NCBI GenBank assembly: GCA_046350055.1
Contig: JAXMBC010000001.1
Coordinates: forward strand, 3,534,001-3,598,000
DNA length: 64,000 bases
Source: JAEUIE01 sp046350055
GTDB lineage: Bacteria; Planctomycetota; Planctomycetia; Gemmatales; HRBIN36
Direction: 5' to 3'
Shown: piece by piece, positions 51,153 through 60,929 of the stretch
How the letters are laid out: each line of letters opens with the position of its first letter
How positions within the stretch are numbered: the first letter of the stretch is position 1
Program-made: the position numbers and the translations under genes
The notes under the pieces: model-generated
Told to the model about the DNA's origin: nothing
Databases searched by the model: none
What the model saw: the letters and a program-made list of their open reading frames with translations, nothing else

Positions 51153-51491
51153 TAAAGTATCTGTATTCGGAGTTTCTCGCTGGCAACGTTCTCATGCCAT
51201 GGAGGATCGGTGATAGAGATTGATTATCAAGTATTTACTCCTCGCGCACACGCGGTGCAGGGGATGGAGAGTGCAATCATTCATGCATGCGCGAAATGGA
51301 CGTAAACCCTTGTGCTGCATGATTAAGCGGCGCGCAAGCGGCCAATTTGGCGGAGATAATTCAGGCTGTAGCGAAAAGTGACCCTTCTCATATTTCCCTT
51401 CGGCTACTTTCCCCGGCCACCTAGTAGCATTCTGCCACACCCTGCGGTAGGATGGTGGTAGTTTGGAAGCACCCTTACCCTGTGGTTACCC

Positions 51492-52703
51492 ATGTCGAAC
51501 GACCCGAATGCAATTGTCACAACCAATGGCCCGAACGGTCTCTCTAATATCGTCGAAGTCAAAAAGGAAGAGCCTGAAGTCAATAAGCTCTTCCGCATGG
51601 TGATGAAGCATCAGGGCTCCGATCTTCACCTCAAGGTCGGTCAGCCTCCTATGATGCGTCTTCATGGCGTCATCCGACGCATGGACATGCGTCCCATCTC
51701 TCAGGAAGACATGGAACGTCTGTTCTTCCCAGTGATGAAGGAACACTACATCACCACCCTCAAGGAAACAGGTGGAGCGGACTTTGCCTACATCGTAGGC
51801 GATGATGAATGCCGATTTCGCGTCAATCTCTTTTACCAGAGAGGCAAGCTTTCCCTCGTTGCACGTCGTGTCTCCGGCAATGTACCCTCCTTTGAGAAGC
51901 TGGGCCTGGTTATTCCGGAATACGACAAGCTTCGCAAGGAAGGGGAACCGAGCGTCTTTGAGAAGCTCTGTATGCTGGATCAGGGATTGGTGTTACTGGC
52001 TGGCGTGACCGGATCCGGTAAGTCAACCACGATTGCTGCAATGCTCAATTTCATCAATCGTCGTGAGCCAGTGAACATCGTTACGCTGGAGGACCCGATT
52101 GAATACGTCTTCACCGATGACAAAGCCATCATCCACCAGCGTGAAGTGTATCTCGATGTGAAGGATTGGCCGACTGGACTCAAGCACGCTGTGCGACAGG
52201 ATCCTGATATCATCCTCGTGGGTGAAATGCGTGACCGGGAAACCTTCGAGGCGGCCATCAATGCTGCAGAAACGGGGCACCTGGTATTTGGAACCATTCA
52301 CGCCTCATCAGGTCCGTCTACCCTTGGTCGTATTCTCGACTTGTTCTCTGCTGACATGCACCATGCCATTCGGCAGGCACTTGCGTTTAATCTGAAGGCA
52401 GTGATCTGCCAGAAGTTGTTGCCTTGCATCAAGGAAGGCAAGGGCCGCGTGCCTACAGTTGAAGTGATGCTCGTCAATCCGATCATCAAGGAACTGATCA
52501 TTAAGGAAAAAGATAAACAGATTGCCGATGCCATTCGCATTTGTGCACAGGAAGGCATGGTTGATTTCAACGAACACCTTCGACAACTGGTCCAGGCCGG
52601 CGAAATCGACCGTGCTGTGGCTCTGGAAGTTGCTCCGAACCCCGAAGCTCTCAAGATGGCTTTGAAGGGTATCAAGGTTATGCAGGCAGGTTTCGTGGGA
52701 TAA
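51492..52703 (+). CDS. pilT: Type IV pilus retraction ATPase PilT
   Basis: PilT-type secretion ATPase, 403 residues. An N-terminal domain (MMKHQGSDLHLKVGQPPMMR-like) is followed by Walker A GVTGSGKSTTIA, the Asp box LEDPIEYVF, the Walker B VGEMRDRETFEAAI and the His box TGHLVFGTIHAS. PilT drives pilus retraction and so twitching and DNA uptake. comEA follows 6 bases downstream, which suggests a transformation-related unit. Confidence 0.92.
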   Translation: MSNDPNAIVTTNGPNGLSNIVEVKKEEPEVNKLFRMVMKHQGSDLHLKVGQPPMMRLHGVIRRMDMRPISQEDMERLFFPVMKEHYITTLKETGGADFAYIVGDDECRFRVNLFYQRGKLSLVARRVSGNVPSFEKLGLVIPEYDKLRKEGEPSVFEKLCMLDQGLVLLAGVTGSGKSTTIAAMLNFINRREPVNIVTLEDPIEYVFTDDKAIIHQREVYLDVKDWPTGLKHAVRQDPDIILVGEMRDRETFEAAINAAETGHLVFGTIHASSGPSTLGRILDLFSADMHHAIRQALAFNLKAVICQKLLPCIKEGKGRVPTVEVMLVNPIIKELIIKEKDKQIADAIRICAQEGMVDFNEHLRQLVQAGEIDRAVALEVAPNPEALKMALKGIKVMQAGFVG

Positions 52704-52709
52704 TCTGGC

Positions 52710-53384
52710 ATGGAGAAGCCAAGCGACAACTCGGTACCTGCACAGCCTCTTCCAAAGGTGGCTGCGCCCGAGGTTCGCTCGTCCATTCCAGTCATAACTA
52801 CTCGATGGGAACTCGGCCTGGCGTTTGCGCTGGGTATCTGTGTTATTTTGCTGGCACAATCAGCCTGGAAATTCTGGCAGCCGCCTGTTCCACTATCACT
52901 TGCACCTGGTTCACTCGATTTGAATGCAGCATCGGTAAGCGAACTGCGTCAACTTCCTGGGGTAGGTCCCCAATTGGCACAGCGGATCGTGGAACACCGG
53001 CAGCAGCACGGGCCTTTTCAGAAAATTGACGACCTGAAAGCTGTACATGGCATTGGCCCGGCCACAGTTGAGCGGATGAAGCAGTTTGTCCTGGTTTCTC
53101 AGCATGGAAGTACTGATCAAGCTCCCTCGACCATGCAACCCTTGCGGTCAGGACCCAAGCAATCGCCCGGAGAGCCGATTGATCTGAACCTGGCAACCGC
53201 ACAGCAATTGATGACCTTGCCCGGCATCGGGCCCGCCTTGGCAGAACGCATCATTACTGAACGTACCGAGCGGGGCAAATTTGAAAGTGTCAACGACCTT
53301 ACTCGAATCCGTGGTATCAAGGGCAAAACGCTGGAGAAAATTGCTCCCTTTCTGATTGTGGGCAAGCCTGAACGCAACACATAG
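52710..53384 (+). CDS. ComEA-like helix-hairpin-helix protein
   Basis: A 224-residue protein. An N-terminal hydrophobic segment (residues 34-50, ELGLAFALGICVILLAQSAW) anchors it. Two helix-hairpin-helix regions follow: LDLNAASVSELRQLPGVGPQ with DDLKAVHGIGPATVERM, and IDLNLATAQQLMTLPGIGPA with NDLTRIRGIKGKTLEKI. ComEA proteins bind incoming DNA in natural transformation. The gene lies 6 bases after pilT. Four HhH motifs are more than the usual number for ComEA, but within the range of planctomycete variants. Confidence 0.87.
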   Translation: MEKPSDNSVPAQPLPKVAAPEVRSSIPVITTRWELGLAFALGICVILLAQSAWKFWQPPVPLSLAPGSLDLNAASVSELRQLPGVGPQLAQRIVEHRQQHGPFQKIDDLKAVHGIGPATVERMKQFVLVSQHGSTDQAPSTMQPLRSGPKQSPGEPIDLNLATAQQLMTLPGIGPALAERIITERTERGKFESVNDLTRIRGIKGKTLEKIAPFLIVGKPERNT

Positions 53385-53446
53385 TTATTGACCGCCTCGC
53401 CGGAAGTACGCTAGGATCAGCTTCGTCTTTTCAGGTGAAGCTCTCC

Positions 53447-54283
53447 ATGATGAAGAAATCCGATGCTTTTGAGTGGTTCATTCAGGGAACCATTATCGTC
53501 AGTCTGGTTGTGCACTTTATCGATCTGCACATCGTACGCGAGCGGGATACCGGAATGCTCGTCCTTGTGCTGCACACACTGGACGTCATCATCATCGGCA
53601 TCTTTACCCTGGAATATCTGCTTCGCTGGTATTGGGCTCCCAACCGTTGGCGGTATCCCTTCACCATAATGGCCCTTGTTGATCTGGCCGTGATTCTGCC
53701 CTTCTACCTCAGTCATGCGTTTGATTTGCGCTCTCTACGAATCATTCGCATGATCCGCATGCTGCAGTTACTGAAGATCTACCGCTACAATCGGGCAATG
53801 CAGTCGTTCTTTGCCACGATTCGCAAGGTAATTCCTCAGTTGGAGATCATCGGAATCGTACTGGTGATTGTGGTGACCATCAGCTCTACTGCGATATTCG
53901 AAGCGGAGCGCGAGGTACAGCCTGAGAAGTTTCAATCGATGGCAGATGCCTTGTGGTGGTGTGTAGTGACTCTCGCAACCGTAGGGTATGGTGACCTGAC
54001 TCCCATTACGCCGCTCGGGCGATTGATTGCCAGTATCACCATGATTGTTGGTCTGAGTATCTTTGGTACGTTTATCTCGCTCATTGGTGGAGCGTTCATA
54101 ACCGCTATGCAGGATGAAGAGCACCAGTCACTCACTATCTCCAAACCCACATATCGACTGCTCAAATCCTGGTTCAAGGAAAAAGGGGAGCCGTTCGATA
54201 TGGAACACCTGCGTCGCCATGCTGACAACGCCGTTGAAGAATATGTCAGCAGGCAGAAGCAAGTGCATGATCAGATTGAGTGA
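53447..54283 (+). CDS. Voltage-gated potassium channel-like protein
   Basis: Membrane protein of 278 residues with six hydrophobic segments. The S4 voltage sensor is visible (SLRIIRMIRMLQLLKIYR, arginines every third residue). The selectivity filter TVGYGDLTP lies between S5 and S6. The start ATG at 53447 follows AGGTGAAG. The last 50 residues are a soluble helical tail. It probably carries K+ across the cytoplasmic membrane; no regulator domain (RCK or cyclic nucleotide) is seen. It is not linked functionally to its neighbours. Confidence 0.9.
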   Translation: MMKKSDAFEWFIQGTIIVSLVVHFIDLHIVRERDTGMLVLVLHTLDVIIIGIFTLEYLLRWYWAPNRWRYPFTIMALVDLAVILPFYLSHAFDLRSLRIIRMIRMLQLLKIYRYNRAMQSFFATIRKVIPQLEIIGIVLVIVVTISSTAIFEAEREVQPEKFQSMADALWWCVVTLATVGYGDLTPITPLGRLIASITMIVGLSIFGTFISLIGGAFITAMQDEEHQSLTISKPTYRLLKSWFKEKGEPFDMEHLRRHADNAVEEYVSRQKQVHDQIE

Positions 54284-54312
54284 GGATCAGGTCGCGTTCT
54301 GTATTTTGTCGA

Positions 54313-55560
54313 TTATTCTGCATCCGCTAACAAGTGCCCGAGCTTCTCTTTCTTCACCCTCAAGTACCGCTCGTTGTGCTGCCCTGCAGGCATCTGAATA
54401 GGTACACGTTCCACAATGCGAAGCCCAAAACCTTCCACGCCCACCACTTTCTTCGGGTTGTTAGTCAACAGTCTGATGTTGCGAATACCAAGGTCAGCAA
54501 GGATTTGTGCACCAATCCCATAGTGCCGCAAATCAGCCGGAAAGCCAAGAGCCCGATTTGCCTCGACAGTATCGAGCCCTTTCTCCTGCTGCAGGGAATA
54601 GGCTTTGAGCTTGTTGAGCAAACCTATTCCACGACCTTCCTGTCGCATATAGAGTAATACGCCCTGTCCCTCTGCGGCTATCTGGGTCAATGCGTGATGC
54701 AGTTGCGGGCCGCAATCACAGAGTTGGCTTCCCAGAATATCGCCTGTCAGGCATTCACTGTGAATACGCACGAGCACCGGATTCTGCTGTACCGGCACCT
54801 GCCCGGTCGTTGGATCAATCTCGCCCAGGCCGCCCGCACAGATGGCCAGGTGCGGCTCTGGATCGACCACACTGCTGTACGCAAACAGCCGAAAACGACC
54901 ATATTGTGATGGTAGATCGACCGAAAGTTCCCGCTTGATCAACTTCTCACGCGTGCGGCGATATTCGATGAGGGCCGCAATGGTTGTCATCTTGAGCTGG
55001 TGCTGTTGGCAATAGTCGATCAGGTCAGGCACGCGGGCCATACGGCCTTCGGGAGTGAGTATCTCGCAGATGACCGCTGCTTCCTGAAAGCCAGCCAGAC
55101 GGGCAAGATCAGTGCTGCCTTCTGTGTGGCCGGCCCGGACGAGTACACCGCCGGGAGCAGCGCGCAGCCCATCCACATGCCCTGGTTTAGCAAGGTCGGC
55201 GGGAGTAGTCCGCGGGTCTACCGCTACCTGGATGGAGCGAGCACGGTCAAATGCTGAAGTACCTGTCGTGACGCCTGTCTTTGCATCGAACTTGACCGTA
55301 AATGCAGTACCAGTGCGTGTCGTATTAACCGCAGTCTGAGGTTCAAGGCCCAGTCGATCGCACATGGCGCTGGACATGGACAGGCAGATGATGCCTCGAC
55401 CCTGCATGAGCATGAAATTGATGGCTTCGGGGGTCACCTTCTCTGCAAGGAAAACGAGGTCGCCTTCGTTCTCGCGATGTTCATCATCCACAAGAACGAT
55501 CATACGACCGGCTTGAAGTTCCGCGATAGCTTCTTCAATACTGCAGAATACGTTATGCAT
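54313..55560 (-). CDS. ribBA: Bifunctional RibBA (DHBP synthase / GTP cyclohydrolase II)
   Basis: Riboflavin-pathway enzyme of about 415 residues. The N-terminal DHBP synthase part has VLVDDEHRENEGDLVFLAEK, and the C-terminal GTP cyclohydrolase II part has the zinc cysteines in CLTGDILGSQLCDCGPQL and the catalytic loop RQEGRGIGLLNKLKAYSLQ. Start taken at ATG 55560; an earlier ATG at 55593 has its Shine-Dalgarno too close. Together the two domains start riboflavin synthesis from ribulose-5-phosphate and GTP. No FMN riboswitch was recognised upstream. Confidence 0.95.
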   Translation of the reverse strand: MHNVFCSIEEAIAELQAGRMIVLVDDEHRENEGDLVFLAEKVTPEAINFMLMQGRGIICLSMSSAMCDRLGLEPQTAVNTTRTGTAFTVKFDAKTGVTTGTSAFDRARSIQVAVDPRTTPADLAKPGHVDGLRAAPGGVLVRAGHTEGSTDLARLAGFQEAAVICEILTPEGRMARVPDLIDYCQQHQLKMTTIAALIEYRRTREKLIKRELSVDLPSQYGRFRLFAYSSVVDPEPHLAICAGGLGEIDPTTGQVPVQQNPVLVRIHSECLTGDILGSQLCDCGPQLHHALTQIAAEGQGVLLYMRQEGRGIGLLNKLKAYSLQQEKGLDTVEANRALGFPADLRHYGIGAQILADLGIRNIRLLTNNPKKVVGVEGFGLRIVERVPIQMPAGQHNERYLRVKKEKLGHLLADAE

Positions 55561-55651
55561 GAGATGGTGGAACAGGATGCTTATCCTGTTCATTCCCCAA
55601 TGGAATGTTGTGGCAACGTACAGGGTGCGTACGCTGCTTGCAAAGGATGAA

Positions 55652-55670
55652 GGCAGGATTGAATCCTGCC
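55652..55670. repeat. Short perfect inverted repeat between two genes
   Basis: GGCAGGATT and AATCCTGCC form a 9-bp palindrome around one G. It lies between the start of ribBA and the 3' end of the gene at 55684. A weak terminator for that gene or a repeated intergenic palindrome are both possible. Confidence 0.5.
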
Positions 55671-55683
55671 CTATGACATCATT

Positions 55684-57948
55684 CTATTCAGGGGTAGCAA
55701 ACGATTCAAAAACAACGCGACCAGCTGCACGTTTCACCGGATCCACCACTTCCAGACTGATCTTAGGGTGAATCTCGCCGCGTTCCGGTTTGGAGGCATC
55801 GCCAGTATGGATAGGCAGACTGCCAGTAAGCTGCAGGGCGTACCGTCCGCCGTCCGCCGGTACTGTAAATCGAAGGATTGACTGATAGTGGCTTCCCCGG
55901 CTGGCATGTTCGACTCGATCAGCAAGAACTGGTGATCGTGCCACGACTTCAAAGGCATCCACGGGCAAAGTTTTGCCACTGGGGTCACGCTGTTTCAGCA
56001 CATTGATATTCAACGGGGCCATGGGTTTGCGATGCTGGTCTTCGTCACTCCTGGCGTGCACTTCAAACCAGTTCAGCGTCACCTGTACTACCGCGCCTGC
56101 TGGAAGCATGGACTGCTTACCCGACTGGTTGTCATTCCACGATAGAAACGCAAGGTCAGGGCGAGTCTGCTGTGCCTTGTTGGTAAACTCCATGGCCTGA
56201 TCGTGATTGCTGTCGCGGAAGAGACCAGTCCAGACCTGACCTGGTCTCAGGCTGACACTTTGATACCAGGAGGATCCTCGCAATACATCGTTCGTCAGGA
56301 AGCGAACATGAGGGTTACTGCCAGGCATATCGGCGTAACCATCCACCCATTGTAATGTGAGAGCCGTAGTGACTGCGCCTTCGAGTTGCTTAAGGTCGTC
56401 GATGAATTGATCAAACCGTCGTCCCTTTGCCAGGTGGAGTTTTTCCTTGGCATCGAGAGCTTCCTGTTTCTTGCGGTACTCTTCTCGCTTGGCTTTGGTT
56501 GCATCATCGAGTGTGTAATCACGCTGGAGGATGCGGCGGGCCACTCGCAAGTCAAGTTTTTCCGACTCGATGCGTACACCCGCATCCTCAAACTCGGATT
56601 TACGAGCCAATAGAGCAGGGGTGAGCCAGGGGCGACCCAGAATTGCTTCACCAACCTGTAAGGTCTGATAAGGAGTTGAAGAATCAACCCGTACCAGAGT
56701 TACATGTTCGTGAGGATACTTCCGGAGGAATGCGACAGCCTGTCTGGCACTGTGGCCAATTTCATTGCCTTCTGCAGTAGGATTCGGCATGAAGTCCAGG
56801 TTGAGCTCTGAAGTCACATCGAGAAAACTCGTGTTTCGTGGTAAGCCTTCTCCCAACAGCTTTTGAAAGCCACGGAAATCATCGCCAATAATCACGGCTT
56901 TTTTAGGCTTGGCAGGTTGATATGAAACAGGTGTAACGCGAGCATGGGGCAACAGTTCCCGTCCCAGTGGGATGAATTCAAAAGCTGCATCGTTAGAGCG
57001 AGCAGGCAGTCGGACCGTTTGCGGTAGTCGAACAGTAGAAATCTCGGGCTGCTGAGCCAGCAAGGCTAACCGCTCCGGTGCTGCCAGTCCGCTGACAATT
57101 GGTCCAAAACTACCTTCTGTCAGGTAAAGTGTTTCTGATCGAAGCAGCTGAAGACGGAAGGACTCGCTGAGTGACATATCACGCAGTACCAGTTCCACCT
57201 GAATCAGCTTTTTCAGGTCTGCTTCAGGCAGTTTGGCCAGTAAGGTTTTCAAATCGGGGCTGATCTTGTCAAGATACTCTTTCCCTGCTGGTGCAGGGGA
57301 GGGGCGTGCCACATCAGGCTGTGGTGGCGAAGCTTCGGCAATGACGATCGCCAGTCGAACAAGCGGAGCTTTTCCAGGTGCCGCTGAGACTGTTTTGAAG
57401 GATGTCGGCAAGGTAGTTTCGATCGACTCTTTAAGCAGCATATCCAGTGCTGGAACAGGCAGGCGACCGAGGATTCGAGTAAAGTTCTGATGATCGTAAC
57501 CTTCGTTATCAATTAATCCCAGTGGTTTCAGTTGTTCACGTGCTTTGTCAAAAAGTTCGAGTTGACGATCTGGACCGGTGACCGCCAGTTCCAGTCGGAC
57601 GAGTACCGTTTTCTCGGCATCATTAGGTAGCTGATATCCAGTAGGGATAAGAATTGCGGTGCGAAGGAAACGTTCCAGGCGAAGTGTGCTGATACCAGAT
57701 GCGGGCAAAGTGCCTGCCAGGCTATCGCCATAGAGTTCTTCTCGTGGTCGACCGGGAGCTGCTTGAAACCCTACGGAGTTCAGTCGGCCGAGCATGTCTT
57801 TGTAGGAAGCATAGCGCTGCTGCAGATCGGCATCGATCTTGTACCGCAGACGAACCTGGTAGGCACTTGTAGCAAGAGGTTGAGCGTGAGCCAGCGTAAT
57901 GAGGCTTAGGAAAGATAGCAAACTGAGGTAATGCAGCGACCCACGCAT
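55684..57948 (-). CDS. Large secreted protein of unknown function (754 aa)
   Basis: The ATG at 57948 follows GGGGGATT and starts a signal peptide (MRGSLHYLSLLSFLSLITLA). Several repeated-looking segments and short helices are seen, for example DLKQLEGAVTTALTLQWVDG and a C-terminal beta-rich domain (YALQLTGSLPIHTGDA). I recognise no family. Length and composition match the large exported proteins that make up much of planctomycete proteomes. It is the only gene between ribBA and the next rightward gene. Confidence 0.68.
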   Translation of the reverse strand: MRGSLHYLSLLSFLSLITLAHAQPLATSAYQVRLRYKIDADLQQRYASYKDMLGRLNSVGFQAAPGRPREELYGDSLAGTLPASGISTLRLERFLRTAILIPTGYQLPNDAEKTVLVRLELAVTGPDRQLELFDKAREQLKPLGLIDNEGYDHQNFTRILGRLPVPALDMLLKESIETTLPTSFKTVSAAPGKAPLVRLAIVIAEASPPQPDVARPSPAPAGKEYLDKISPDLKTLLAKLPEADLKKLIQVELVLRDMSLSESFRLQLLRSETLYLTEGSFGPIVSGLAAPERLALLAQQPEISTVRLPQTVRLPARSNDAAFEFIPLGRELLPHARVTPVSYQPAKPKKAVIIGDDFRGFQKLLGEGLPRNTSFLDVTSELNLDFMPNPTAEGNEIGHSARQAVAFLRKYPHEHVTLVRVDSSTPYQTLQVGEAILGRPWLTPALLARKSEFEDAGVRIESEKLDLRVARRILQRDYTLDDATKAKREEYRKKQEALDAKEKLHLAKGRRFDQFIDDLKQLEGAVTTALTLQWVDGYADMPGSNPHVRFLTNDVLRGSSWYQSVSLRPGQVWTGLFRDSNHDQAMEFTNKAQQTRPDLAFLSWNDNQSGKQSMLPAGAVVQVTLNWFEVHARSDEDQHRKPMAPLNINVLKQRDPSGKTLPVDAFEVVARSPVLADRVEHASRGSHYQSILRFTVPADGGRYALQLTGSLPIHTGDASKPERGEIHPKISLEVVDPVKRAAGRVVFESFATPE

Positions 57949-58234
57949 GACAGACAATCCCCCAGGCTCAAGAGCAAGAATGCCCCGTAGCCTATTGTTC
58001 CATGTAGACGGGCAAGATGGAAGATAAGGCAAGAGAGATAATTCACGCGAATGAAACATCTGTCGGCAGGGCCGAACTTTGCGGCCTTGACTCGCAAGAC
58101 TGCTACAGTCGTTACAACCAGCATACAGTACCCGGCTTACCGCGATACGGATCTAAGCCGAACTTGAGTTAGTTTTCAGCTTGTCCGTTAACCAAGACGA
58201 TGATATCAAGCCGCCCGTTACATGGGAGATTAAC

Positions 58235-59380
58235 ATGTTGCATGCAAGGAAGCCTGTTACCTGCCGCCTGGAAGCGCTGGAAGATCGTCAATTACTTGCC
58301 ATCACGACTCAGCTACTCGATGGTGGCGCGACATTGCGGCTAGTGGGAGATGCTCAGCAGGAGGTGGTTTACATTACTCAGGATGATGCTTCTGATAATC
58401 TGATGGTGAACTGGTTTCGCATGGGAAGCGAGCCGGTGGGCGATCTGCCTCAACCGATACAGAGCTTCAACAGTTCCAAGATCAGCAAGATCGTAATTGA
58501 ACTGCGTGGAGGTAATGATCAACTCCACTTTGTGCTGGGTAGCGACCAGCTCTTATGGGCTAAAAATATCAGTGTCGATATGGGTACCGGTGACGACAGT
58601 GTTTTCATTGATATGGGTGGCTTGCTCGTTACTACTCAGGAAGGCGATGCAAGTATCCCCAAACCAACGGGCCACCTTGGTGACGATGTGGTGATTGATC
58701 CGATAATACCCGATCCTTCTGAACTCGAAGCGCCTGTTCGCATTGATGTCAAGGCTGGAGCTGGCAACGATACTGTCGATGCTGTTTTTGGTAATGTGCA
58801 CGCCAACCTCGTCTATCGAGTCGATGGTGGAATAGGGAATGATCAACTTTCTGCTGCACAAGCCGGGAGGATCTACGAAGGTTCAGCAGTACTATTTGAA
58901 TTGACTGGCGGCGAAGGGAACGATCATCTGTCGAACAGTCTGGGACAGGATGGAATCGCCCGTGGTGGTCAGCTCAGCATCCTCCAGCGTGGCGGAAATG
59001 GACAGGATGTCCTGCAAATGGAAAGCTATGGATCGTCCATTCAGGGCAGACTGATGATCAATCAGTTTGGCGGCAATGGCAATGACACCATTGCAAGTAC
59101 AGTACTTGCCCATTGGGGAAGTGAAGGCAGCCTGGCGGCACGGGTCTATGGCGAAAATGGAAATGATCAACTGACTGTCAAACTCAAAAGAGAAGCACTG
59201 CCTCCCAATATCGACTTGTTCCGTGCAATTCAGGAATTTCCCATAGCAGCCGTCGCCAATGGCGGAATGGGTCGTAATCAGGCATGGATTACGCCAAACG
59301 TCCGCTCGTTCCTCAGCGCTGTCAAGGATCGTTCCTGGGATAACGGTTTCCCGATTCCCGTCGCTCCCTGGCCATACTAA
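58235..59380 (+). CDS. Secreted protein with LEALEDRQLLA motif and RTX-like repeats
   Basis: Start ATG at 58235 with GGGAG 6 bases upstream. The N terminus reads MLHARKPVTCRLEALEDRQL and carries the LExLEDRxLL (LEPR-XLL-like) motif of exported planctomycete proteins. Later Gly/Asn/Asp-rich units, such as GGNGNDTIAS and GENGNDQLTV, resemble RTX calcium-binding repeats, which form a parallel beta roll when Ca2+ is present. 381 residues. It probably lies outside the cell or on its surface. Partner or substrate unknown. Confidence 0.8.
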   Translation: MLHARKPVTCRLEALEDRQLLAITTQLLDGGATLRLVGDAQQEVVYITQDDASDNLMVNWFRMGSEPVGDLPQPIQSFNSSKISKIVIELRGGNDQLHFVLGSDQLLWAKNISVDMGTGDDSVFIDMGGLLVTTQEGDASIPKPTGHLGDDVVIDPIIPDPSELEAPVRIDVKAGAGNDTVDAVFGNVHANLVYRVDGGIGNDQLSAAQAGRIYEGSAVLFELTGGEGNDHLSNSLGQDGIARGGQLSILQRGGNGQDVLQMESYGSSIQGRLMINQFGGNGNDTIASTVLAHWGSEGSLAARVYGENGNDQLTVKLKREALPPNIDLFRAIQEFPIAAVANGGMGRNQAWITPNVRSFLSAVKDRSWDNGFPIPVAPWPY

Positions 59381-59433
59381 GCTTCAAGTGGCCCCCGGTT
59401 CACCTGGACCGGGGAGTCGAGACGCATGTTGAT

Positions 59434-59943
59434 TTACTTGCAGGCAGCCAACACGATCCTGCGTTCTCTCGGTTTCAGGAACGAAAGGCTGTCCTTGTGA
59501 TCATTCACATAACGCAGTCCTTCAGCAATGATCTTGACGTGATCAAAAGCCATGGGAGGCAGTTTGTTGACCGGATGCCATCTGGCCTGCGAGGCATCGT
59601 CATTGGCTTGCACATTGGGTATTGTTTCCGACGGTACAACGGCCAGGAAGGCGCAAGTTACTGTCCAACCACGCGGGTCGCGGCCGGGGTCGCCATAACA
59701 GCCAAACGGGAGCATGTCGATTCCTTGGACACCGGTTTCTTCCTGGAGTTCCCGTTCGGCCGCTTGCAGCAATGTCTCTCCCTCATTGACGAACCCTCCT
59801 GGCAGAGCCCAACGTCGGGCATAGGGAGGATGCTTTCTCTGAATAAGAAGCAGTTGGACTTTACTTTGACGTACGGTGAGTATCAGGGCGTCCGCTGTTA
59901 ATGCGGGCCGAGGATAGTCGTAGCAATACCTTTTAGATTTCAT
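59434..59943 (-). CDS. Nudix hydrolase (169 aa)
   Basis: The Nudix box is complete (GGFVNEGETLLQAAERELQE, then ETGV). Such enzymes hydrolyse nucleoside diphosphates linked to another group, for example ADP-ribose; the exact substrate is not told by the sequence. Start taken at ATG 59943. It is divergent from the FHA gene, whose start lies 60 bases away. Confidence 0.88.
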   Translation of the reverse strand: MKSKRYCYDYPRPALTADALILTVRQSKVQLLLIQRKHPPYARRWALPGGFVNEGETLLQAAERELQEETGVQGIDMLPFGCYGDPGRDPRGWTVTCAFLAVVPSETIPNVQANDDASQARWHPVNKLPPMAFDHVKIIAEGLRYVNDHKDSLSFLKPRERRIVLAACK

Positions 59944-60002
59944 GATCACACTCAGCAAGGCTTCACAGACCTTGTTATAATGACAGCATCTCGTCACGAG
60001 TA

Positions 60003-60911
60003 ATGTCTATGAACAAGGTCCAGCGTATCTACTTGCATACGATGATTGGTGGGCTGGGTGGTTGGTTGGGCTGGATGCTATTTGGTGAATGGTGCGACCC
60101 CAACTGGTCATGGCACACTTTGGCTTTGATGGCTGGGTTGATTATTGGTTCCTGCATTGGCCTGGGGCTGGCTGCAGTGGATGCACTCGTTGATCAATCA
60201 CTGATCCGATTCATCCGCTATGGTGCGGTAGGCATCTTGCTGGGTGGCCTCGGCGGTGCTGCAGGTTGCTGGCTTGGTGAATGGGTCAATTACAGTATTG
60301 TGGCCACTAGTGGTACCGGCGGTTTGCTTGCAAAAGCAGGCAGCATTGTTGCCCGTATGATGGGCTGGGCACTTTTCGGATGTGCCGTGGGCATGAGCGA
60401 AGGGGTTGCTGCATATTCGCGGCGAAAAATGCAGTATGGGGCAATCGGCGGTGCGCTCGGCGGCGCACTCGGTGGACTCTTCTTTGGTATTCTGCTTGCT
60501 GCACTGCAGCCTGGGGAATCGAGCTATCTCTGGGGGCAGGCATTGGGTTTAGTCTTGCTTGGTGCCTTGATAGGGCTGCTACGTGCATTAGTGGAAGAAG
60601 TACTCAAGCCTGCCGCCATTCGAGTGGTTCAAGGTTGGCACGAAGGGAGGGAATATTCTGTTGTTAAAGAACGGACTCTGCTCGGACGCGATGAAGCCGT
60701 CGACATCCTGCTTTTGCGAGACATGGCAGTCATGAAAAGGCATGCTATCCTCAAGCGGGATGGTGGCCGGTATTGGCTCCAGCGTCTGGATGGATCTGCA
60801 CAGGATACTCGTGTAAACGATCAGGTAGTCAATGACCAGATGGAAGTGCAAAATGGAGATCGCATACAACTGGGTGCAACTGTAATCCGTATGGTGTTGA
60901 AAAGGCAATGA
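60003..60911 (+). CDS. Membrane protein with C-terminal FHA domain
   Basis: A 302-residue protein. Residues 10-205 hold several Gly-rich hydrophobic segments (GGLGGWLGWMLFGEW, GLGLAAVDALVD, GGALGGALGGLFFGILLA). The C-terminal FHA domain has TLLGRDEAVDILL, then KRHAIL, VND and NGDRIQLG. The usual Ser of the SxxH motif is replaced (KRHA), which may reduce phosphothreonine binding. FHA-membrane proteins read protein kinase signals at membranes. No kinase gene is adjacent. Confidence 0.85.
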   Translation: MSMNKVQRIYLHTMIGGLGGWLGWMLFGEWCDPNWSWHTLALMAGLIIGSCIGLGLAAVDALVDQSLIRFIRYGAVGILLGGLGGAAGCWLGEWVNYSIVATSGTGGLLAKAGSIVARMMGWALFGCAVGMSEGVAAYSRRKMQYGAIGGALGGALGGLFFGILLAALQPGESSYLWGQALGLVLLGALIGLLRALVEEVLKPAAIRVVQGWHEGREYSVVKERTLLGRDEAVDILLLRDMAVMKRHAILKRDGGRYWLQRLDGSAQDTRVNDQVVNDQMEVQNGDRIQLGATVIRMVLKRQ

Positions 60912-60929
60912 TGTCAGGCAGGAGGTCGC

